Below are positions 1-10,768 of a DNA stretch of 64,000 nt, one piece after another; the stretch's first letter is position 1, and every line of letters begins with the position of its first letter. The stretch comes from Vigna angularis (Eukaryota; Streptophyta; Magnoliopsida; Fabales; Fabaceae), in the NCBI RefSeq assembly GCF_016808095.1, contig NC_068974.1, positions 23,172,825 to 23,236,824 of the forward strand. The letters run 5' to 3'. Below the pieces are notes generated by a model that was not told the origin of the DNA, ran no database searches, and saw only the letters and a program-made list of their open reading frames with translations. Position numbers and translations under genes: made by a program.

Positions 1-857
1 GCCACCCTCTCTCGCAGCTCTTCCATGGTTTTGGGCACCCGCCGGCAAACGCTGTCCTTAAACGGTCCGGGCTTGAGGGCGGGAAGGATGTAATGCAGGG
101 AAAGTTCCAAGCTCAAGCCCTTCACTCGTCGGACGGATTTCTGGTAGCGATCCATGAACGCTCTTAAAGTTTCTTCCTTTCCCTGTGTCAGGATGACCAA
201 ATCGAAGACGGTCAAGTTCTGAGTACTGTTGCTGGCGAATTTTCGATTGAACAAACACTGCAGTCTAGCGAAATTCTTGATGGAATTGGGAGGGAGTGAG
301 TTAAACCACTCGAGCGCCTCCCCCTCCAATGGTAATGAGAATGCTCGGCACCAAATGGCGTCGTTGGCTGTCCGGAATGCCAGTGCGTTCGAAAAGGTTT
401 TGATGTGGGCCTCCGGGTCTGTTGTCCTGTCATATATTTTGAACTGAGGCGGGACGAACTGCTCTATTATCTGGACGTCCATGATTGCCTGGACGAAGGG
501 GAGTAACAGCGTTGATGAGGACTCGGTCTTCACTACTAGCTGCTTGTCCCCTGCGACACTCTCCGCGTGTACAGATTTAGCTTTGCTTCCCTCGACCTCC
601 GGCTCTGTAGGTTTCCACGTTTTGTCCGGCCCACTGCTATGTTCTGTATGATCCTCCATGGCAGCCTTGCCTCTCTCCTTGGCCTTCTCTCGCTCCCCCT
701 TCTCTCCCGCGCCTTTTCGAGCAAGGCGTGCCATACACTCGGCCCTGACGGCTATGAGTTCCTCCTCATGACGTTGTTGCATCTCCTCCATTTTCTGATG
801 TAACATCTGGATCATCTCCATTGGATCGTCCATACTCATGTTTCTCGTGGTCACCAT
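1..857 (-). CDS. Gag of Tat-type Ty3/gypsy element A (partial, open at window edge)
   Basis: The frame is open from an ATG at 857 to the window edge (285 codons, no stop), so only the N-terminal part is present. Residues 1-60 are charged and helical (MEEMQQRHEEEL, then a Lys/Glu-rich stretch). From about residue 130 there is a typical retrotransposon gag core: FVPPQFKIYDRTTDPEAH, WCRAFSLPLEGEALEWFN, then FNRKFASN and LRAFMDRYQKSVRRVKGL. Gag forms the particle that packages element RNA. It starts 20 bases after the primer-binding site of the adjacent LTR, which supports the chosen ATG and the minus orientation. No internal break is seen, unlike the older neighbours, so A is relatively young. 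Tat assignment is by resemblance of gag and primer site; pol is not in view. Confidence 0.85.
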   Translation of the reverse strand, partial: MVTTRNMSMDDPMEMIQMLHQKMEEMQQRHEEELIAVRAECMARLARKGAGEKGEREKAKERGKAAMEDHTEHSSGPDKTWKPTEPEVEGSKAKSVHAESVAGDKQLVVKTESSSTLLLPFVQAIMDVQIIEQFVPPQFKIYDRTTDPEAHIKTFSNALAFRTANDAIWCRAFSLPLEGEALEWFNSLPPNSIKNFARLQCLFNRKFASNSTQNLTVFDLVILTQGKEETLRAFMDRYQKSVRRVKGLSLELSLHYILPALKPGPFKDSVCRRVPKTMEELRERV

Positions 858-876
858 TGGGTTTTGCAAGTAACTC

Positions 877-898
877 GGCCCCACGGTGGGCGCCAAAA
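877..898 (-). promoter_or_regulatory. Primer-binding site of element A
   Basis: Read on the minus strand, the LTR end ...CGAAACA is followed by TTTTGGCGCCCACCGTGGGG. TGGCGCC just inside the 5' LTR is the usual start of a tRNA-primed minus-strand site in Tat/Athila-type elements. I do not assign the tRNA species. Confidence 0.7.
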
Positions 899-1441
899 TG
901 TTTCGGTTATTAGGGGCTAAGTCACCAAACTCCTCCACAATTTGTCTTCTTGCCATCTGGTCTCGCTCCAAGCTCCGTTGTCCACTCGTACCGTCCAGGG
1001 GGAACCTGTCAAAGATTCTCCGATGCCAAATTCAGTACGAAAACTGTTGGTGATTCAATGAAATAGTAATGAATGTGCAGTAAATGCAACCTATCTACCA
1101 CTTACCTCTGACCTGTATTTATAGTTTTCGCTATGGGTTTGGGATTAGTGAACAGTTAATCATGACCCAATTCTAGCCTAATAGCTCTAATCATTATTTA
1201 CCTTAACCATAGTCTTAGTGACCTGGTTTATCAATCGGACAGTCTTTGCACAACCGCCCGTACGGTAGACCGTTATTACTCACCCCGAGTGGAAGGATGA
1301 ACGGTTGGGTGGCACAGCACGTGTAGTGAATATTTATGCAAGCCGCGCTCGACAATGCTGTCAAGAGTAAAAAGATAGAAGAAACGCCGACAGTCACAGA
1401 AGTCCCGGTGTTGTAATCGATCGCCCGGTCCATATGGTACA
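899..1441 (-). repeat. 5' LTR of element A
   Basis: The boundary at 899 is fixed by the adjacent primer-binding site (plus strand begins TGTTTCGG). The far end, placed at 1441 (minus strand begins TGTACC), is where similarity to the Ogre LTR 46847-47420 breaks off. Length is about 543 bases with TG...CA ends. The far end could be a few bases off, and the 3' copy with its target duplication lies outside the window. Nothing coding is seen. Confidence 0.6.
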
Positions 1442-2004
1442 ACTTTCATCTTTAAGCAAACAATCAATCTCTCAACTAGAACTATATGATCCTTGATTCT
1501 CCATCAAAAGTGCAGATACGTAGGAGAAAGGCTAGTCCTTGTCAGGTTCATTTCCTAAATATCCAAAATCATTTCAAAACAAATTTTCAAACAATTTGCA
1601 AACAAACTTCTCAAAGAATTTCAAACGAACTACGTAACCCTGATTTCTCATTTTTTATGAGAATACGTAGGAGCAAGGTCAATCCTTGTCGGGCTCAAAA
1701 AACTAAAAAATATATTTTGTTTCTTTTGAGTTTTATTTTTGGGGATTGTTAAACATTTTGAAATCCACATAACATTCGCGTATTTAATTAAGGGTACTGC
1801 CTTTAGGCAGGCGTTGTAGGGTGTTAATACCTTCCCTACGCGTAACCGACTCCCGAACATAGAATCTGGTTTTCTTAGACCATGCCTTATCATTTTATGG
1901 TTTTTCCGTAGTTTTCCAGAATAAACTATGCTGGCAACTCCAAACCTCTTTTGCAAATTCGTCTTTTTTTGGATCGTCGTCCCGTCGCGATTCCGGTTGC
2001 GACA
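1442..2004 (+). repeat. 3'-terminal part of an Ogre-family LTR (element B), split by element A
   Basis: The reverse complement begins TGTCGCAACCGGAATCGCG and follows the start of the plus-strand text of the LTRs at 46847 and 27518 for about 560 bases, including two copies of the LTR hairpin (about 1490-1535 and 1630-1675). Orientation is opposite to those elements, so B runs on the plus strand. The sequence after 2004 has no Ogre primer site and continues Athila LTR sequence. This end is therefore the 3' LTR of a plus-strand Ogre or a solo LTR, with the rest displaced beyond element A. Confidence 0.8.
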
Positions 2005-3145
2005 ATGTTGTTATGCTTAGATTTCACCTACTTCACTTTCATGCATATTAGAAGTCATCTTCTTCATTGGAATGCTAATGTGACTTACAAAATTACTTAG
2101 AACTCAATCTCTTCGCGTAAAAAGCCCAGCCTTGATTATTAGACAACAATCCCTTGAAAACCCTAATAACCAATTCCGCATTAAGAAAAGAAGCTTAAGA
2201 CAACTAAATGTCCTAGATAATATTTCCTTTAGGTGAAATCCTCCAGATCATGGTTCCTAAGTATTTCCCAATAACAAAGAAATCCAATCATCAAGCTATG
2301 AATGACCAAAACATAACAAGCATTAAGTATAGGAGAAAATCACTAACATTCAATGAAAGAAGCATAAAATATTTAAAACATGTTCAACTACAAGAAGTTC
2401 AGAGGTTACATCTTTCCCCCACAAAAAATGAATTTAGCTCTCCATTGTCATGGAGAACCTTGGCTTACAATGGAAGAATGTAAATGAGATGGAAACCCTA
2501 AAAAGAGAAAAGGAAATCTCCTACATGCCCAAGCTTCCTTCAATGGGTTGAAAATAACGTTTGTGTGCTTTAGCCGTCAAAAGATGTGAACCCTAGTGCG
2601 TAAAAGCCTTTAAATAGATCAAAAGTGTCACATAAGAAAACGTCGCTGGTGCTTTGCGCCCCACCTCGGGGCAACCAGGCGAGACCGCGCGAAGAGTGGC
2701 GCTCAACGCCCCTTGAGTAGGCAACCAGGCGTGCTGCGGTGTAATTGGCGCTCAACACCCCAAAGAAGGGAAACCAGGCGTGGTTGCATGGCCTTCACCG
2801 CTGAGGGCCCCTCAAGAGAGCAACTAGGCGTGATTGCGTGGCAACCAGCATTTAGGGCCCCAGAAAAGGGCAATTAGGCATCCTTGAGCCTTTTGCAGCC
2901 TTTTATTCTACTGCTTCTGTTGTCCTTCCTGGGTTTCGACTCCTTGATACTCTGATTCTCTTCCAAAACATACCAATAACCTACAAAATTGAGGGAATTA
3001 GTGATAAAAATCATTAAGTATAACCTCGACTAACTTATTCACAAAATTCAACTAAAAACAAGAGTTTAATCAAGCTTCATAATCAAAGAAAGTTGATTTA
3101 GTATCAAAATTGCATCACAGATAACGATAAAATCAACCGTTATCA
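2005..3145 (-). repeat. Athila-type 3' LTR, interrupted at 2004 by Ogre B
   Basis: On the minus strand the LTR starts TGATAACGG at 3145, directly after the purine-rich AAGTTTGGGTTG. This is the start and polypurine context typical of Athila/Calypso LTRs, and it lies downstream of the Athila pol remnant at 4742-6850. It holds a GC-rich degenerate repeat at about 2640-2890. The LTR is cut at its low-coordinate end by the TG...CA end of an Ogre LTR. No gene is seen. Confidence 0.7.
2640..2890. repeat. Degenerate GC-rich tandem repeat in the Athila LTR
   Basis: About four degenerate units of roughly 60 bases contain variants of GGCGCTCAACGCCCC followed by GGGCAACCAGGCGTG. It stands out sharply from the AT-rich flanks. 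Confidence 0.7.
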
Positions 3146-4660
3146 CAACCCAAACTTGAAACTTTGCTTGTCCTCGACCAAAATGTAACCTGGTTTAAAC
3201 AACATAGCCATACTACAATGGTCTAGCACACCAAAAAGCATTTTCTTCTAAGACAAGTAATCACTCATGTCTGCCCATCATAGAAAAATCAGTGAAGATA
3301 TAATGATGTCTTAGCCAATCAAGCTTCAACTATGGTGCTCACATAACAAAGAATACACAACAGATGCAAAGGCCTTATGAGTGATCAACAACCAAGCAAA
3401 ATGTTATCCTATAGTGCATGAAACCATTCCTCACCAGAGAAAGTGTTTCACTCAAGCTCAAAGGTGTATAGTGAGGTGTCTTTTTCACTCTACCATCACA
3501 ATGCCACACAAATAAACTTTGCCTTTCATTTAAACAACATCAAACACATTCACAAGCAAGTTATCATCACAAGGACTTTTTAAGGCTTGTATTGTGGTTG
3601 GATTAAGAAGAAAACTACTTTTTCTGGACAACAAAGTTCCTTGAGTTAAGAGAGTGAACAATTTACTTCATAATTTAACATTAATCTCTCTTTCTACTTT
3701 TCACTTGAGAAACCACTTCTCAACTTAATCCCAACTTTTATTCATTGAATTCATCTTATTCTTCTTCTTTCTTTCTTCTCTTACTTTTCTTGCTTTACTC
3801 AATGCTCTTTTTCTTTTTTATTTTTATTTTTTTCAATTCCCAACAACCCCAAACTTGAACCATTCTCCTCATACATGCATACTCTCCTCAACTTAAGGCA
3901 AGGATTTCAAAGGTGTTTTTCACATTTAGCTCAAGTTTCAAAGGAAAAATTTTGAGGTTAAAATTTTGGCATTGGCTTACAAGGGAGAAGAATAGATGGC
4001 CTTGATCATTTGTAACAAGCAAACAAATAGTTCAATAGAGAAACTCAGGAAAAATCAATTATGAATCCAAAGCAATAGTATTCAACAATAAACTCTGGAG
4101 CCCAACCTCTTACAGGTTAATTCAAGTTCCACAATTTTATACGCATCCTGCCAAGCACATTAATCACAAATGAAACCATGCATCTGTCTTAAACAACTAT
4201 GAGCAACCACCATATGTGCTTAAAAGCTAACCCAATCAATATCTCAACATGAATCTCAAAACAATAAAGCAACCACAAAATAATCTTACTTCTCATAGTC
4301 AAACCATTTATCACTAAAACCAAACCATTGTAGTAAACTATCCATTTAACCAAGTACATAACTCAAACTAAAATTAAAAGCAAAAACAAAAGAAAAATTC
4401 TGATCTAGCAGCATCAGGAGATGCTATCATCACTCCCCTCAAAGGCATCTGAATCTTCCTCATCATCATATTCATCCTTTCCCACAGCTTCGGCTCCGAA
4501 CGTGCCACCTCCTCCACTAGCTTGGGCCTGGTCCCCAAGCCAAGACATGCGAGTGTTGAACTCATCAAGTGACATGCATTGAAGTCCGGGAGAAAAAGCA
4601 TATAACCTAAAAACACTCAAACAGTCAAATAATAACAAATTAAAACCAAACAACTAACTC
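3146..4660 (-). other. Athila 3' region between integrase and LTR, with an acidic ORF remnant
   Basis: There is no intact gene. At 4414-4653 (minus) an open stretch reads ...SLDEFNTRMSWLGDQAQA... and ends in a strongly acidic tail (DEYDDEEDSDAFEGSDD). This looks like the C-terminus of a degenerate accessory ORF of the type found next to Athila pol genes, but I cannot name it. The rest is AT-rich, with a purine-rich end (minus strand) next to the LTR. Confidence 0.45.
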
Positions 4661-4741
4661 AATTAAAAAGAAAAGTTTAGAAAAGTTGGGTTGCCTCCTA
4701 GTAAGCGCTTGTTTAACATCATTAGCTTGACACCACTATGC

Positions 4742-6850
4742 TCAAGGGTCAACCAACTCAATGATTGTGGCAAGGCGTTCAACCTCATCACCAAAGTAAT
4801 GCTTGACGCGTTGCCCATTAACCACCCAACTTCTTTGTTGATCATCAGAAGATGGATCCATCAACTCAATTGCACCATGAAGTTTGACATCCTTAACTAT
4901 GAAAGGTACAGACCACTTGGATTTCAATTTCCAAGGGAAGAGCTTGAGGCGAGAGTTGAACAATAACACTTTTTGACCTGGATGAAAGACCTTCTTCACC
5001 AACTTCCTATCATGATAGAACTTAACTTTTTCTTTGTAATTCTTAGAAGAGTCATAAGCATGCAAGTGCATCTCTTCAAGCTCTAGAAGTTGTCTTCTCC
5101 TCTTTTAGTGGTCTCAAAGGGATCAAAATTCAAGAACCTTAAAGTCCAATAAGCCTGATGCTCCATCTCTACTGGCAGATGACATGCTTTCCCATAGACT
5201 AACCGGAAAGGAGATAGCCCTATAGTCGTCTTCATTGCAGTCCTGTATGCCCAAAGAGCATCATCTAACTTTTGAGACCAATCCTTCCTTGATGAAGCAA
5301 CTGTCTTCTCAAGAATCTTTTTTATCTCCCTATTAGAAACTTCAGCTTGCCCATTTGTCTGTGGATGATAAGGTGAAGCCACCTTATGCCTCACTCCATA
5401 ATGCTTGAGCACTTTTGCAAGCTGAGCATTACAAAAATGAGATCCTCCATCTCTAATAAGAACTCTAGGAACTCCGAACCGGGCAAAGATTTGCCTTTTC
5501 AGAAATTTAATAATCGTATTAGCATCATTTTTGGGACAGACAACTACTTCTACCCATTTACTCACATAATCCACCGTCACCAGAATATACTCATTGTTAA
5601 AAGAAGGTGGAAAAGGACCAACAAAGTCTATACCCCAACAATCAAAGACTTCAATTTCCAGAACGGCCTGCAATGGCATTTCATGTCTTCTTGAGACGCT
5701 CCCAGTTCTCTAACACTTATCACATTTTCTAGCATGATTGTGAGCATCCTTAAACAAGGTAGGCCAATAAAATTCAGACTGAAGAACTTTTGCAACTGTT
5801 CTTTCTCCATTAAAGTGTCTCCCATAAGGTGAATTATGACAATGCCAAAGAATTTCTGTTGCTTCTTCATTAGTAACACAACGCCTCAAGAGGTTGTCAG
5901 CTCCAATCTTGAACAAGAAGGGATCATCCCAGATAAACTGTTTTGCATCATGCAAAAACTTCTTCTGTTGAAATTTAAAATCTTCTGGGATTACTCCTAC
6001 AACTTTAAAATTAGTCATGTCAGCAAACCATGGCCTCTGCTAAATATGCAAAAATGTTTCATCTGAAAAGGATTCCCGGATCTCTTTTTCCTTGCTTGTT
6101 ACTTTATCATTGATGAGCCTTGATAAATGATCAGCAATTAAGTTCTCACTGCCCTTCTTGTCACGAATTTCCACATCGAACTGTTGTAACAAAAGTACCC
6201 ATCTAATCAAGCACGGTTTAGAATCAGGCTTGGTTAACAAATACTTGATGGTCGCATGATCCGTGTATATGATCACCTTAGACCCAATGAGATAGGGCCT
6301 AAACTTCTCTAAGGCGTACACTATGGCAAGGAATTCCTTTTTTGTGGTGGCATAGTTCAATTGGGCCCCATTCAAAACTTTGCTTGCATAGAAGATAATA
6401 TGGAAAACATTCTCTCTTCTTTGGCAAGTACAACACCTATAGCATAATCACTTGCATCACACATCAACTCAAAGTCCTTATTCCAGTTTGGCGCTATAAT
6501 TATCGAGGCAAAAATTAGTTTATTCTTCAAGAAGTCAAAGGCCTTAAGACATTCATCATTCATCTCAAAAGGTGTGTCTTTGACAAGGAGATTGCTTAAA
6601 GGTTTGGCAATCTTGGAGAAATCTTTGATGAATCTTCTATAAAAACTGGCATGCCCCCAAAAGCTTCTGATTCCTTTCACATTTGTTGGTGGTGGAAGTT
6701 TTTCAATGATTTCCACTTTAGCTTTGTCAACCTCAATTCCCTTTGAAGAGACCTTGTGACCCAGAACAATACCTTTAGTTACCATGAAGTGGCATTTTTC
6801 CTAGTTGAGAATAAGGTTTGTCTAAATGCATCTTTTGAGAACAATATCCA
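4742..6850 (-). pseudogene. Athila pol remnant: end of RT, RNase H, integrase
   Basis: In order on the minus strand: the end of reverse transcriptase from about 6850 (NLILN, stop, EKCHFMVTKGIVLGHKVS); the RT-RNase H connection (6372-6785); RNase H with [11 protein letters not shown] (6040-6375); the integrase zinc part ending CDKC (5710-6018); the integrase core [23 protein letters not shown] with the Athila-typical [17 protein letters not shown] (5083-5679); and the integrase C-terminus GQKVLLFNSRLKLFP (4742-5071). Frames are separated by stops and by a frameshift near 5085-5115. Gag, protease and most of RT are missing, because element similarity stops abruptly at 6850. Lineage is clear from the integrase motifs. 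It is not functional. Confidence 0.88.
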
Positions 6851-7397
6851 AGTTAGTCTGGTTCTGAGACAACAATAGAGTCTGGGGTTTGTGCTTTTGA
6901 GATATTGTTGGAAGATGAACAACAGGTAGAGCTTGCAACTGCCTACAATATTGTGGATCTCCTTATGAGAGAAAGGGAAGTGAAAACGAGAACGAAGAGT
7001 TAAGACCTAGCGAGCTTCATGGTGGAAGAGTCAGAATCGGAGTTTCATGAGTGTTGAACTCAAGGAATGGCGCCAAGAAGGAGTTATTGATGAAGTTGAG
7101 GGTTATGAGGTCGCGAATAATCAGCTTCGAAGAGTATGGTAGGAATGTTGGGGATCCACGAGGAGAGAGCCTCTCACGTGAAGACAATAGGGAAAGAGAG
7201 AGTTTACATGCTTCAGAAAAAGAAAAAGTGACGTCGCACACCGTTAGCTACATAGGAAAACAAATTAACTTCGTTGATCATGGAGGACTAAATTCGAGAG
7301 TTCTAAAAAGAGAAGGATCAAAATGAATCAAAGTTTCGAAGAGGGACGAAAACCAAAAATCGCATGATAGTTTAAGAACTAAAAACATATTTAACCC
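6851..7397. other. Unassigned stretch next to the truncated Athila
   Basis: The plus strand has a 45-codon open stretch (about 6867-7001: ETTIESGVCAFEILLEDEQQ..., ending TAA) with no start, and short opposing frames at 7017-7326. None resembles a family I know. It may be a remnant of the sequence that Athila was deleted against. I call no gene. Confidence 0.3.
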
Positions 7398-8182
7398 ATA
7401 AAATATATCTAATAATTTTTATTTTAATATAAATATATAAAGTTTTAATTTTAAGATAATATTTTTATTTCAAATATAGTTCAGAATAAAATATAATTAT
7501 AATCGTACTCTATTTTTATATTTTTATTTATTAGAGAAGTATTTTTTTTATAATTATAGTAATAAATATAATCGTACTCTATTAATTTTGTTAAAATAAA
7601 ATATACAGGATTCATATAATTTTTTCTGTTATAATTATTTTGATGTCTGAACCACATAAATCAATAAAAAAAACGAAATTTATTTTTACATAACTAATAA
7701 AATTTTACAAAATTGAAAATAAAATATGTAATTAATCTATATGATCCAATTCTTAAAAAAAATAGATCTTCTAAAATTTTTAAAATAGAAGGAAATACAT
7801 TCTTGATTGAAATGATAAAACTAGTGAATTTATTTTACAGTTGAATTTATAAATGGTGTTACATTAAATTAACATGATTTATGTATGTATGAGACATAGA
7901 CAATAAAATGTTACAATATAAAAAAAATTCTTTTTTATCACATACTTGAAAACAAGACAATCAACAATCTATGTAAGAAAATATGAAAGTAGGACATTCA
8001 ACAATTATGTATGTAAACCAAATTTTGTTATTACATATATGTGTCAAAACAAAAAGCAATTGACATTACAATAAATGAAATTGACAATGTTAACATATTA
8101 ACATCAATACAACATGATTATTATTGTTCCAAAACCATAAAATAAATGAAATTGACAATGTTAATAATGAAATAAATGTTTT

Positions 8183-8307
8183 CTATTCCAATTTCCACTT
8201 ATGATCTAATATTTCTAATTTGCAGATGGGACAAACAGCTTTTTCATGTAACCATCTCTTTATACAATCTTCATGGAATTTATTTTGGCATTGTAGAATT
8301 CTTATTA
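8183..8307 (-). pseudogene. Last exon of a RING-H2 E3 ligase (copy 1, orphan)
   Basis: The minus strand encodes LQCQNKFHEDCIKRWLHEKA followed by VCPICKLEILDHK and a TAG. This is the second half of a RING-H2 finger (Cys-x-His-x2-His-x2-Cys ... Cys-x2-Cys), which binds two zincs and recruits ubiquitin-charged E2. The first metal-binding His of the H2 pair is replaced by Asn (QN instead of GH). The upstream exons seen in copy 2 are missing: sequence jumps from this exon straight to the text that lies upstream of copy 2's exons. Hence it is a deleted pseudogene. Confidence 0.75.
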
Positions 8308-9574
8308 TACCATATTTGATGATGTCATTTAATTCTATTATACCAAATATTGTGAATAAAATTAGTTACCTTGAAAATAATAATTAAAATTTTAAAATAA
8401 TAAGAGAAATTAACCATTTGAAAGAACAAGATGACAAATGAGAACTAGATATCCACTTACATACAAGTACTAAGTGCTCGTGAATATTAGGATAAACAAT
8501 TTTTTTGACAATAAAAAAACATTATATAAAATTGTTGAACCAAAATTCAAAGTAAAAACAAAAATTTAAGCCAAAAAATGTCATCTCACCCACACGTAAC
8601 CTAAAAGTACAAAAAGAAAACTATTAAATTTGTAAGCATACAACAATAATTCGTTGATGGAAAACCAAAAATTAAAAGAAATAAGACTAAACTTTGGAGT
8701 CAAGATCATCTCACTAATAAACTAAAACATGAAATAAAAATAATAGATACTTACTTCATGATCAAGTCACAATTTGTGTAGATTTCTGAAAGAGGTTTCT
8801 CTTCTTGAAGAAATAACATATGAATATAAGAAATTAAAAAAAACTAGAGAATGAATAAGTAAGAAAAAGGAATATTAATAGTGTGTCATTTGTAAATGTA
8901 ACATGAATATGAACTATTATATTAAAAGCAAATCTTATTGTTACATATAAATTCAATTTAAAAAAATTCAATTCTAAATATCCACTATATTTGATATTGG
9001 TGGCATTAGGATTTACCACATAATTGAAGAAAAAGGAGATATAAAGATTATTCTCCATAAAATAAAACTATATATATGTATTTATAATTTAAGAGTAAAA
9101 GCAAAGAAATATATATGAAAAAATATAACCGTGTATCTATATAATAATGGAAAGATTACCCATTTGATATCTATATATTTGGGTTATTATTTAATTTAGT
9201 CATTATATTTTAATTAAATTATAACAAACAAAACATACATATAACTAAAAGTGCACTGTATCTCTATATACAAAAGATAAATTTTATTTTCTTAATTACA
9301 TATTGATAAAATATTACAATTCAACTTTTTATTTGATTTGTACATATATTTTTTAGATAATTCACCATGATATACTTAGCATTTTGATAATATAATATAA
9401 CGATAGTTTTGTGAAATAGATAATTATGATACAATTACATTAATAATTATATTTAAGGTACGTCTTATTAAAATAATTAAGGGATATTATTTTATTTAAT
9501 TATTAAAGAGAGAATGTATTTGAATACATACATGATAAATTTAATTTCTTTTAGATAAATTAAATTATATACTA

Positions 9575-9579
<5 letters not shown>

Positions 9580-9616
<37 letters not shown>
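9580..9616. repeat. (AT)n microsatellite
   Basis: An uninterrupted AT run of about 37 bases within an AT-rich noncoding stretch. The copy at 17660 lacks it. Confidence 0.95.
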
Positions 9617-9619
<3 letters not shown>

Positions 9620-9810
9620 GGTAACGGAAGATTTTTATTTATACTTTTTTTATCTATAATTAACTCTTCAGATTTGTAGACTTAATTATATGTTTCATAA
9701 ATGAGATTTTATTTTATTCTAAGAGAAAATTGATATGAAAACCAATAATAATATTTCTTAATAGGTAAAATCTCAATTTTTTACATGGACAATTAATATG
9801 ATCTTACTTT

Positions 9811-10616
9811 AATATATAAATATATATCTAATAATTTTTATTTTAATATATATAAAGTTTTAATTTTAAGATAATATTTTTATTTCAAGTATAGTTCATA
9901 ATAAGATATGTATACAATTTTTTTTATTCATTAGAGAAGTCCTTTTTCTAATTTTTTTATAATCATAGTAATGAGTACTCTATTAATTTTGTTAAAATAG
10001 AATATACAACATTCATATAATTTTTTCTGTTATAATTATTTTGATGTGTAAACAACATAAATCAATAAAAAAGAACTACATTTATTTCTACATAACTATT
10101 AAAATTTTACAAAATTAAAATAAAATATGTAATTAATCTATATGATCCAATTGTTAAAAATAAATTAGATCTTCTAAAACTTTTAATATAGAAGGAAATA
10201 TATTCTTGATTAAAATGATAAAACAATGACTAGTGAATTTATTTCACAGTTATAAAATATTGTCACATTAAATTAACACGATTTATGTATGTACGCGACA
10301 CAGACAATGGACAAAAAAATGTTACAATATACAAAAATTCTTTTTCATCACATACTTGAAAATAAGACATTCAACAATCTAGGTAAGAAGATATGAAAGT
10401 AGGATATTCAAAAGTTTATGAATGTAAACCAAATTTTGTTGTTACATACAAGAAAGCATTACATCCAATTATTTGTGTGAAAATTAAAAATAATTGATAT
10501 TACAAATTCCTAAAGTTAACATATTAACATCTGTATGATTATTATTGTTCCAAAACCATAAAATAAATGAAATCGACAATGTTAATAATGAAATAAGTGT
10601 TTTCTATTCCAATTTT
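9811..10616. repeat. Second copy of 7398-8186
   Basis: Near-identical to 7398-8186, with small indels. It ends where element C is inserted. The sequence resumes at 15236, so copy 2 of the host unit is 9811-10616 plus 15236-17660. Confidence 0.8.
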
Positions 10617-10768
10617 TGTAACGCCCCGAATTAGACATTACAATTTATGTTCCATAAAATACATATATAATTTTTTTTTATTTCAACACCAACAAAATAT
10701 TACGTTCTTTATTACAACACAAGTCTTCTGAAAATAAAACTCCACACAGTTCATAAAATTCCACACAC
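10617..10768 (-). repeat. 3' LTR remnant of element C
   Basis: It matches 12594-12735 with a few differences: both begin (plus strand) TGTAACGCCCCGAATTA, and both share ATTACGTTCTTTATTACA. Similarity stops at about 10758-10768, where RT coding sequence begins. This marks a deletion joining pol to the LTR end. Confidence 0.9.

Larger units (their letters stand above)
7398..9810. repeat. Duplicated AT-rich host unit, copy 1
   Basis: 7398-8186 recurs at 9811-10616, and 8310-9570 recurs at 16430-17660, with only scattered differences. Together they define a tandemly duplicated segment of about 2.4 kb containing a RING-type gene remnant. An (AT)n run lies at 9580-9616. Except for the RING exon at 8183-8307, I see no coding sequence. 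Confidence 0.75.
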
